This document shows, piece after piece, positions 9,299 to 16,984 of a stretch of 64,000 bases of DNA (positions within the stretch are counted from its first letter, which is position 1; each line of letters starts with the position of its first letter). Both the position numbers and the translations under genes were made by a program. The notes below the pieces were generated by a model, which was given only the letters and a program-made list of their open reading frames with translations, made no database searches and was not told the origin of the DNA. The stretch spans positions 1,116,001 through 1,180,000 of the forward strand of contig LT598465.1 of the NCBI GenBank assembly GCA_900074745.1. The letters are read 5' to 3'. This stretch comes from Lachancea mirantina (Eukaryota; Ascomycota; Saccharomycetes; Saccharomycetales; Saccharomycetaceae).

Positions 9299-10360
9299 TT
9301 AGTTAAGTTTATATACATTCTCGTCTGTCCATTCTCTCTGCTTCAATAACCCTTCTACTGGACCTTGTTCTAGACTGTGCATTGGGCCCGCTACAGTGCT
9401 AATATATCCAGAGGAGCCACACACTAGAGAAAGTACCGGCATAAATTGATCACGATTTTCAAAAGGAGCCTCAGGATCGTAAACAGAGGGTGGGGGAATC
9501 ATTGAAAGCGTCTGCTGGATATTTGATCGTAAATCTGTGTTTTTCTGTGACTCGAAAAGATGTAGTTGTAATTTCCCATGCAACTGGAGCTTTATCAGGA
9601 AGTTCGCCAACGGGCCCAGCTCTAATAGGTTACCACACGAATGAAATAGCATTATGTTGCCTTGAAATGGATTTGGCTTCAGTGCAAGTTGTAAAGCCGT
9701 TACTATCCCCGTGCCAGCGGTGAACATGGAAATATCAAAAGGACGATGCAGATATTGGGCGTTGCATGACCAGGAATCGCCCTCTTCCATCAAAAACCGT
9801 CTATCGCAGCCTACAGTGTCGTCTTCGTCCAGGTTAGGAAACACATAGTCCGCATACGGCCCGCGAATCTCAACAATATGGTCCACCGGTAACCCACTTA
9901 GCCATCTCGCCACTTCTCCATTCGAATATCTTTTAATGTAGAAAAATAGCTTCCCCTCACCAAAATCGTTGTTTGACAAAACGCGCAATTGATCGTTTCC
10001 CGTGTGCTCCAGTGGCAAAGGTGTATAGCTTCTGGCGACCATTATTTGCGGCTGCTTGACTTCCACTGACCATAATTTGTTCGCCCCAAAATCTGTCCAT
10101 ATATTCGTTTTCTGTCTCTTCAACGGCGACAGCTCTAAGAAAAAATGGTCTTGATCAATTGGCTTGTTGTAGGACACTCTATACTTGATGAATTTATTCT
10201 GCGATAACTCCTCCGTGCGGTTATGGTACATAAAACCTGTCGCTGTGGCCGCTGCGACAGCGACGGTCCCCAATCCTATAGTCCATTTCAATGCACTTTG
10301 ACCGTTGTCGAACTTAAACGGACGTCCAGCCCTCAAGGAATTAACGACTCGCGGTATCAT
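9299..10360 (-). CDS. CYC2: Mitochondrial FAD oxidoreductase for cytochrome c haem attachment
   Basis: Inner-membrane flavoprotein facing the intermembrane space that helps reduce haem for ligation to cytochrome c. The 353 residues (366 in S. cerevisiae) comprise a short basic N-terminus, one hydrophobic helix about 27-45 (TIGLGTVAVAAATATGF), and a ferredoxin-reductase-like domain with the flavin motif RSYTPLP at 110-116 and the pyridine-nucleotide region FTAGTGIVTALQLAL. The family function is known from S. cerevisiae; the role here is inferred from similarity and position (YOR037W, between HIR2 and PEP12). Confidence 0.93.
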   Translation of the reverse strand: MIPRVVNSLRAGRPFKFDNGQSALKWTIGLGTVAVAAATATGFMYHNRTEELSQNKFIKYRVSYNKPIDQDHFFLELSPLKRQKTNIWTDFGANKLWSVEVKQPQIMVARSYTPLPLEHTGNDQLRVLSNNDFGEGKLFFYIKRYSNGEVARWLSGLPVDHIVEIRGPYADYVFPNLDEDDTVGCDRRFLMEEGDSWSCNAQYLHRPFDISMFTAGTGIVTALQLALKPNPFQGNIMLFHSCGNLLELGPLANFLIKLQLHGKLQLHLFESQKNTDLRSNIQQTLSMIPPPSVYDPEAPFENRDQFMPVLSLVCGSSGYISTVAGPMHSLEQGPVEGLLKQREWTDENVYKLN

Positions 10361-10528
10361 TTAACATCGTAACTTGGTCAGCTCAACCAAATCCTTTTGA
10401 TGGTGATGATGTTCCGGTTTGACGAATTTTCAGCAGTTAAAGATCGTGATAAATTTTCCAGTTTCTAGATATCCATAAAATTGATGAACCAAGTCTAAGA
10501 AGCCAATAGAGTACGGAAGTCCCGGAGA
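10361..10528. promoter_or_regulatory. Divergent promoter CYC2/CIA1
   Basis: 168 bp between the starts of CYC2 (minus) and CIA1 (plus). I see no clear binding site beyond AT-rich stretches. The pairing links a haem-handling and an Fe-S-assembly gene and arises here because YOR037W and YDR267C orthologues sit side by side. Confidence 0.5.
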
Positions 10529-11530
10529 ATGACTTTGTCACTCGTCAAATCTTTGAAACTTCATGACCAGAAAGTCTGGTCAATCGATGTATCGCGAGGC
10601 CTTTTAGCTACGAGCTCGTCAGATCGAAAGATCAAGCTCGTTAATCTAAAGCATCAAAAGTTCAATGTCATTGAAGAATTGGACGATTCGGCACATAAAA
10701 AGACGGTAAGAAGCGTTGCCTGGCGTCCGCATTCGCACATTTTGGCTGCTGGATCCTTTGATTCGACGATTTCGATTTGGGGCAAGGAAGAAAATGCTGA
10801 TTATATAGACGGGGAATTGGACACTGAGCTTTTGGCAATCATCGAAGGTCATGACAATGAGGTCAAATCTGTCGCTTGGTCTCACGATGGGTTCTTTTTG
10901 GCCAGTTGCTCGCGTGATAAAAGCGTGTGGATTTGGGAAGCTGACGAAGCCGGTGAGGAGTTTGAATGTATAAGCGTTTTGCAAGAACATTCTCAGGACG
11001 TTAAACACGTTGTATGGCATCCGTCTCAAGCGCTACTGGCTTCGAGCTCTTACGATGACACGGTCAGAATTTGGAGAGAACACGACGACGATTGGGAATG
11101 TGCAGCTGTGCTGGCTGGACACGAGGGAACAGTGTGGTGTTCTGACTTCGCCAAATCAGAAGGTCCCAATGTTAGATTATGCAGTGCAAGCGACGATGGA
11201 ACTGTCCGGATATGGCGCTATGTAGAGGAAGATCCCGACAACGAATACGAACAGATATGGGAGTTCGAAGCAGTGCTTCCGGCGGTGCATACCAGATCGA
11301 TATACAGTGTGAGTTGGGGCTCAGATGGACGTATAGCCAGTGTTGGGTCGGATGGAAAAGTTGTGGTATACAAGGAAGTCAGAAAGGGTAGTTGGGAAGT
11401 TCAAGAGGAGGTATCTGAGTGTCACGGAGTTTACGAAGTCAATGTGGTCAAGTGGGCAGAAATTGACGGTAGAACTGTACTAGTGACAGGCGGCGATGAC
11501 GGTTGTACGAATATTTGGACCTGCAATTAA
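10529..11530 (+). CDS. CIA1: Cytosolic iron-sulfur assembly WD40 protein
   Basis: WD40 scaffold of the late cytosolic iron-sulfur assembly (CIA) targeting complex, which hands Fe-S clusters to cytosolic and nuclear apoproteins. The 333 residues (330 in S. cerevisiae) form seven blades with repeated GH...W(I/S)W patterns such as VRSVAWRPHSHILAAGSFD, VKSVAWSHDGFFLASCSRD and VRIW. The protein fills the whole frame without extra domains. It converges with PEP12, only 20 bp separating the stop codons. Counterpart YDR267C. Confidence 0.96.
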   Translation: MTLSLVKSLKLHDQKVWSIDVSRGLLATSSSDRKIKLVNLKHQKFNVIEELDDSAHKKTVRSVAWRPHSHILAAGSFDSTISIWGKEENADYIDGELDTELLAIIEGHDNEVKSVAWSHDGFFLASCSRDKSVWIWEADEAGEEFECISVLQEHSQDVKHVVWHPSQALLASSSYDDTVRIWREHDDDWECAAVLAGHEGTVWCSDFAKSEGPNVRLCSASDDGTVRIWRYVEEDPDNEYEQIWEFEAVLPAVHTRSIYSVSWGSDGRIASVGSDGKVVVYKEVRKGSWEVQEEVSECHGVYEVNVVKWAEIDGRTVLVTGGDDGCTNIWTCN

Positions 11531-11550
11531 TCGTAGATATCAACCTATGT

Positions 11551-12423
11551 CTATGTAGCCACTATTAATACCATAATCAGTAGCATGAATGACACGACCA
11601 AGAGCATGTAAATGCACCATTTGTTGGCATGCCGCTGAGAACTCAAAGCTTTTGAGAGTTCCTTGGCGGCTGTTTGGGTGCTGTTCGCAACTGAATAGAT
11701 GTTGCTCTCGATATTGTCTACCATGTGGCCCTGTTCTTGCACTATATTACTCAAATCCTGAAATATTCCGTTCAGCTCTACAATTCCGCTCTCTATCTGA
11801 GATATTTCTCGGTCTCGCTCCCTAATCAGATTCTGTTGATATGCAAACTCTTCGTTGTTAATGGACTCGCGTTCTATAACGGCCTCCTGTCGTTGCTGGT
11901 GGCCCCGCAGATCCTGAGTTGTGGTAGCGAGCCCCAGTTCTCCCTCGAGAGCCACGGTGTTGCTGTCGGCTGCAATGCCAAGATTTCGTTCCTCGGACAA
12001 CGAGGCCTTGGCTTGGTCGTTGATGGCCTTGGAGACCTGGGTATAGCTTTTTTGCGCAGTCTGAAACCCTTGAACGGAGAACTTAACGTCTCTTACGAGT
12101 TTTTCTCGAGAGATTAGCTGTGCGCTATTTAAAGTTGGTTCTTCAATCGCGCTTATCTTGTGAACCAAGTCATTAACCACTTTTAAAAGTTTGGACACAC
12201 TTTCAATGTGGGCAACAGATTTCGTGTCCAAGTTCTCTACCATTTTCGATCTAACATTGCCCTGCCGACTACATTTCTGTAAAGTCTTGATAAACTGTTG
12301 TAGTGTGCTCAAATGGCCGTTCATTTCGAACAGATTGGTCATTATCTGGTCGCACCAGGTATCGAATTCTGGGTTGTCAGAAAAATGCTCATTAAGGTCT
12401 TGCTCATCCTGGAATGCTGACAT
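11551..12423 (-). CDS. PEP12: Endosomal t-SNARE (syntaxin)
   Basis: Qa-SNARE for fusion of Golgi-derived vesicles with late endosomes. The 290 residues (288 in S. cerevisiae) begin with an N-terminal helical Habc region about 25-140, followed by a linker, a SNARE coiled coil about 193-255 (EIESGIVELNGIFQDLS type) with the zero-layer Gln at residue 231 (VQEQGHMVDNIE), and a C-terminal membrane anchor 270-289 (CIYMLLVVSFMLLIMVLIV). Counterpart YOR036W. It is the last gene of the first syntenic block. Confidence 0.95.
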   Translation of the reverse strand: MSAFQDEQDLNEHFSDNPEFDTWCDQIMTNLFEMNGHLSTLQQFIKTLQKCSRQGNVRSKMVENLDTKSVAHIESVSKLLKVVNDLVHKISAIEEPTLNSAQLISREKLVRDVKFSVQGFQTAQKSYTQVSKAINDQAKASLSEERNLGIAADSNTVALEGELGLATTTQDLRGHQQRQEAVIERESINNEEFAYQQNLIRERDREISQIESGIVELNGIFQDLSNIVQEQGHMVDNIESNIYSVANSTQTAAKELSKALSSQRHANKWCIYMLLVVSFMLLIMVLIVAT

Positions 12424-13374
12424 TCTTGAGTATAAGAAATCACTCTTCGTTTCCTATAGTTCAATATAATTTGATTTTCCGGGGTCTAGATTATTTATAA
12501 GAGGATACCTGTTTTTCACGCATTGTATTGAATAGCCCCGGCACCGTGAAAAGAGATATCGCTGACCACTAACCCACCATGCATTAGCCAAGTTTAGAGA
12601 TTGAGATTTTGGACCAACAGCCCACGATGCTTTCAATTTAATCAGCCAACTATACACCTCACCCCCCCCCCTTCATACCTCACTGAAATATTTGACTCAG
12701 TTAAAGAATTGACCCAGCTTTGCCCGACAAAAAATCCGATATGCAAATCACTAGAATATAAGCTTCTACACAAAGCGACGTCCGAAACTCTAAGTGACGT
12801 GGTATCTCGTCTAATCCATGACTGAAATCATGACTCTAAAATGCTTATATACGTTGTTTAGTGCATATTTTCCTCCGCCTGAAGGGTATAAGACTTGTTT
12901 GAAAGAGCCTCACGGTTAAAAAATATTGCAAACCGAGACCACTATTTATACGATTTTTGGTCGGAATTTCGCAGGGTTCAGTAAAATTCAAGGGGTTAAC
13001 TTTTTTTGCTCTCGAGGCTTTCAGTTGGGGAAGAAAATCGGGATGTCATAATTTAGCCGCCGAGATGTCACCGCTTGTTTTTCATTTTAAGCTTTACTGA
13101 GAGGATAGGTCTTGATCGAAAATAGTCCAAAAAACGTAAGTTCAGAGTTTTAGTCGATATTTTGAGGACTAAAGTCTTGGCTGAAGTGATCACTCCAGGA
13201 AGGAAGATGTGTCTATCATTGGATAGCCTTATGGATCGTGTAGCGTATGCAGCGTCTAGTCTCCCCTAGTAGTACAATAATTTCAAAAAGTGCGCTCGAA
13301 AGCCATAAAATGGAAAGCTTAAATGGATTAACAGTCCCTTACGCTCGGGTTTGGTCTCTGTTTTACGTCTGTTC
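12424..13374. other. Long spacer with synteny break between PEP12 and BIG1
   Basis: 951 bp without a supported gene. The left part is the PEP12 promoter and the right end the BIG1 3' flank. S. cerevisiae relatives of the two sides come from different regions (YOR036W and YHR101C), so a rearrangement junction lies here. A run of ten C residues is at 12662-12671 and a perfect 10-bp palindrome AGTGATCACT at 13185-13194. Frames at 12454-12657 and 12601-12825 look random. Confidence 0.65.
12662..12671 (+). repeat. Homopolymer of ten C
   Basis: Ten consecutive C bases in the PEP12 upstream region. It is the longest G/C homopolymer I noticed, and a place where read errors are common. Confidence 0.8.
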
Positions 13375-14544
13375 TTAACTCTGTTCTGAAATTGGCTCTA
13401 GATGATGCTCTGGGTTCTGTTTTCCAGCCAGAACAGTGACCTGTCTCTGTTGGATAACAGAAGTAAGCTTAGCCGTAACTTCGGATTTCTTAGTAGAGGG
13501 CCCCTTCTGAAGAGACTCTTGATAGGCATTTTTACTCTGCTTCTTTGCGGGTTGTGGCCCACCAATATGTGCACTTTGGTACCAGAGTAGGATTTGTAAC
13601 GAGCAGAAACCTAGAGTTGCCATGATAATAAGGTCAACAGTGCTCTTGTACTCTTGGTAAAACTGTTTGTCAAAGACGCCCAGAAAGGGACTCGACGGCT
13701 CCTCAAACTTTGGACGAGTTTGTCCAAAATATGGTTCAATCGGAAGAACACGATTGTTTCTTTCCACGTCGTCTTGTTTCGAAGCGTCTTCAAAAATGTC
13801 ATCAAAAATCCTGGCATGAACGCCGTCTTGTTTCTTGAGCAAACGCTTGCCCACGGTGGATGTAACAATAACGGTGTGTGACGGAGAAGGAATCTGCGCC
13901 AGAACTTCCCGCAAGTTCTTGTCGTTTTCCTCAATTATTTCTCTTCGAGTTGCGTTGTCTGAGGTAGAGTTCGCGGGCAATTCTGCAAGATTGATAGTGA
14001 TTATTCTTGGTCGGGAATCAACGTACGCTGTCCACCCTTCTATGTCTTCGTGGTTCAAGTTTATCAGGTCTTCGATACCACAGATGCCCGATGCCATCTG
14101 CGCGAAGTTTTCTATCAAATCGCTCTCTTCCTCAGGAAGCGTCACTGTTTCAAACCGCAATGCCGTCGAGCTGAGCTTCACATAGCGAGCCAACGCCATC
14201 ATTTCGTTTCTGTAGTCAACAAAGTCTGATGCGATGAGTCCTGGGACATTGACGAATACATATGCGTCAGATTGACACTTCCCGATCATTTCTCTTGCAA
14301 CTCCCAAAAACGCCTCCTGCGAGAGTTGTCCATTCACGTCGTACTCATCTTGGTAATGCAACAATCCAGCGGATCTAATGCTATGTTAGAATCAAAAGTT
14401 GGCGCACTAAGTTTTAGTCTAAAAATGGGTTTTGCAATGAACATACAGCTTCTCCGAGTATAACAGAACAGGAGTAACAAAATCTGAAGTAGCTGAAGCA
14501 AATATAATTAGGCCCAATACTAGAAGGTGCTTCCTTAAGTTCAT
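13375..14544 (-). CDS. BIG1: ER membrane protein for beta-1,6-glucan synthesis (two exons)
   Basis: Integral ER glycoprotein required for normal beta-1,6-glucan in the wall. The long frame begins without an ATG; the true start is ATG at 14542-14544. Exon 1 is 14544-14447, a 72-nt intron occupies 14446-14375, and exon 2 is 14374-13375, together giving 365 residues (335 in S. cerevisiae). Exon 1 encodes a signal peptide (MNLRKHLLVLGLIIFASA) and the mature start VTPVLLYSEKL. Exon 2 carries YVFVNVPGL and ends with one membrane helix (LIIMATLGFCSLQILLWY) and a longer than usual basic tail of about 60 residues. S. cerevisiae BIG1 (YHR101C) also has one intron near the 5' end, which supports both the splice model and the identity. 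Confidence 0.87.
14375..14446 (-). other. Spliceosomal intron of BIG1 (72 nt)
   Basis: The 5' splice site is GTATGT, the branch site TTCTAAC (branch A about 14386), and the 3' site ends CATTAG with the last G at 14375, 11 nt from the branch. Joining gives codon CTA and an open frame into exon 2. Another AG lies 6 nt upstream and would keep frame, but is only about 5 nt from the branch point. It is the only intron I can support in the window. Confidence 0.87.
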
Positions 14545-14646
14545 TGCTTCGTGGTCTTGTGCTGATCTGTCGAATAAGACGCAGTGATTTGATCCATGCC
14601 AAGGTAAAGTCGTTAGATATGCTTAATGCTAGAAGAATATATGCTA

Positions 14647-16701
14647 TTATCGTGATAGTGTCACGGAAGCCTCAGAAGCTGTGGTTATTCTAAAGGCTTC
14701 CATCTGATGTACCAAATCATTGGCAAATTGAGTTTGTAGCTCACTTTCATCTTGAAATGTTTCCTCCTTCAAGAGTTCGTCCAAATCGTCCGTACTGCAA
14801 TCGGGTGCAGGTTCTGGGCTTGATTCTTGCAAAAAAGACGTGTCAACGTGACTAGGAAGCTTCCAATTGCGCATAACTGCTTGTTGGATCAAAGCCTTGT
14901 GCTCCAGTGGAAACCTTGCATGTGTTAATTTTTTGAACCACGAATGTGCTTCGTCTTCTTGTTCCCATCTTAGATGCCGCAGGATCATGGAAACTATAAT
15001 TTTAAAATCGACACTCGCATTCTTCTTGTCCATGAGTACGAGGAGACTCGAAACCTCCGACTGTGACAGCGCGTAGTTGTTATAGAGCACGAGACCAAAC
15101 GTGTGCGATGGAGAACCGTACGTCTTGATGGGCAGTTCCATGAAATCTTTCAGCATTACGAAAGCCATCCGGTGTTCTTTGAGTTGGAACCGTAACGTGT
15201 GGAGTAGAACATTGATAACGCCGTAGTCGTGGAAGAAGAAAAGCTGCTTGTCACTCAGAAGTGTTTTTTTGTAATTGTCGTACAATTTAAGTATGAGTCC
15301 CTTGAATCGCTCACGCTCCAGAACGTTGCAGGTAAATTGCATGGCAGCTCGATAAAGCTCCGTCAGTACGACTGAATTAGGAAGTATTCTCTTCCGAAGT
15401 TTCGGAAGCACGGGCGTCATTGGCGCGGTCGACGCCAGTTCCTGATGGAGTTGTGATTCTGGTACAGGTTCTGCTAGGCCACCGTCAGCAAGGCCTCTAA
15501 GACCTAGTTTGTTAAGCAAAATCGCCGTCTTTGGGTGCGAAAACGCGGCCGGCACGTACTTGAGAATCATTGGAAAGTCGCCAAGACGGCGGAAAGTCGT
15601 TAGCAGCTCACCTATGAGCATTTGCTTGAATAAAAAGCCTGACTTGGTAGGTAAATCCTGAGCGTAAGAAATCAGCTTCAAAGCCTGGCCATATTGTCGT
15701 ATCCCCCTTAGATAAACCACTGCTATGATCAGTGGCTTGTGAAGAAATGATGCGTCGAGTTTTTGCATAGAAATTAAATCGAAAACGGTGGTGAATGTTT
15801 GCAAAAACAGTTCAGTATTTCCGGAAGCTCTCAAATAAAGCAAAATTGTATTGACGAATTTCAGCAGCATGGAACTTCTCTCGCCATAGTTTCTGCATTC
15901 ATATGTCGTACCGAGCGTGCTTAGCTGCACCAGAAGTGCTTTAAAAAAGCTCTCGACATGTCTAAAATCCTTTTGCCTGATCAGCACCTGAGTCAAGCGA
16001 CAGCAGTGCGTGAAATTGTTTAGAAGTACAAATTTCTCATCAAACATGCTGCAGTGTTCAGGCCTCTGAAGGAAAATCTGGAAAGTTGCCAGTTGTTGCT
16101 CCATTTCAGAGCCCTTCAGCAGCCGTGAAGAAAATCGCTGCACAGCCGCAGAAGACAGAAGCACGTTATTTTGGATTAGAAAGTAATAATGAGCAAAACT
16201 TTGTGTTCTTGGAAGATTAAGCCAGAACCAATCATGTACTTTTTCCGGGATCAAAATACCTTTTTCTCCAGCGACTTTCGGGTACAATGCGTGTTGAAGT
16301 CGAATGGCCCCATAAAGAGCCTTTTTCTTCTCGTCTGTAGCCAGGTTTGAATGGACAATAAAGACCACGTACTTGGAAAAAGCCGCAAATTGCTGCTTCC
16401 CGGAGTGACGATAAAAGATCATTGAGACTAGGTTTTCATCCAGATCATGCACTTTTCGAATCTGATTGATTAAACTCAGGTATTTTGTCTCATATTTCCG
16501 TATAAGCGAATTTTTCAACCTTTTCAACTCGTTGTATCGCTCCAGCTTCAAATGATCCTTGGTTTGTGCCAAAACAGCGATAGCATTGCCATTCTTCCAA
16601 GTTGTAATTGTTCGCGAAAGCACAGACGGCAGAATCTGCTGTACGCCCTGACATATGGTTCGGCCAAATTGTAAGTGACAAGGCCTACCTCGCAAAATCA
16701 T
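14647..16701 (-). CDS. ATP22: Mitochondrial translation activator of ATP6
   Basis: In S. cerevisiae Atp22 is a mitochondrial inner-membrane protein needed to translate ATP6 mRNA and so to build the F0 sector of ATP synthase. The frame is 684 residues, the same length I recall for Atp22. The N-terminus MILRGRPCHLQFGRTIC is basic and fits mitochondrial import. The rest is helical and repetitive without an obvious catalytic motif, as in organellar RNA-binding activators. The main support is position: it sits between BIG1 (YHR101C) and KIC1 (YHR102W), where the sister S. cerevisiae region has ATP22 (YDR350C) next to SBE2 (YDR351W). Such activators diverge fast, so identity rests on length and synteny. 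Confidence 0.8.
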   Translation of the reverse strand: MILRGRPCHLQFGRTICQGVQQILPSVLSRTITTWKNGNAIAVLAQTKDHLKLERYNELKRLKNSLIRKYETKYLSLINQIRKVHDLDENLVSMIFYRHSGKQQFAAFSKYVVFIVHSNLATDEKKKALYGAIRLQHALYPKVAGEKGILIPEKVHDWFWLNLPRTQSFAHYYFLIQNNVLLSSAAVQRFSSRLLKGSEMEQQLATFQIFLQRPEHCSMFDEKFVLLNNFTHCCRLTQVLIRQKDFRHVESFFKALLVQLSTLGTTYECRNYGERSSMLLKFVNTILLYLRASGNTELFLQTFTTVFDLISMQKLDASFLHKPLIIAVVYLRGIRQYGQALKLISYAQDLPTKSGFLFKQMLIGELLTTFRRLGDFPMILKYVPAAFSHPKTAILLNKLGLRGLADGGLAEPVPESQLHQELASTAPMTPVLPKLRKRILPNSVVLTELYRAAMQFTCNVLERERFKGLILKLYDNYKKTLLSDKQLFFFHDYGVINVLLHTLRFQLKEHRMAFVMLKDFMELPIKTYGSPSHTFGLVLYNNYALSQSEVSSLLVLMDKKNASVDFKIIVSMILRHLRWEQEDEAHSWFKKLTHARFPLEHKALIQQAVMRNWKLPSHVDTSFLQESSPEPAPDCSTDDLDELLKEETFQDESELQTQFANDLVHQMEAFRITTASEASVTLSR

Positions 16702-16984
16702 CAGGCCACAGGCGACGGCTTCAGCACTCTTAGATATCTGAACGCCTTCGTAGTGAAACTACTCTTGACTACTTTTCGAGATCACCAAATTCAAATGGTC
16801 AAAATGGGTTTATCACGTGACTGGTGATTTCTACTCACTTCTTACCCGATTACTTTGGTTCCAAATTTTCCAAGAAAAGAGAGGTCTCTCTGAAAAAACC
16901 TAGAGAAGACCAGCTGAGACACTTGTCGGACAAGAGCCGAGAAAGTCGTGATCTGACAGCGCCAAATACTACTCTCTTTAGGTT
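16702..16984. promoter_or_regulatory. Divergent promoter ATP22/KIC1 with a Cbf1-type E-box
   Basis: 283 bp between the two start codons. TCACGTGAC at 16813-16821 matches the RTCACGTG core bound by Cbf1 (the same core as centromere element CDEI). No centromere-like AT-rich block or CDEIII follows, so a transcription factor site is the simpler reading. Confidence 0.5.

Noticed and set aside
12454-12825. Two short frames in the PEP12 upstream region
   Set aside because: One crosses the C10 run and neither has a motif or a conserved neighbour in the expected gene order.
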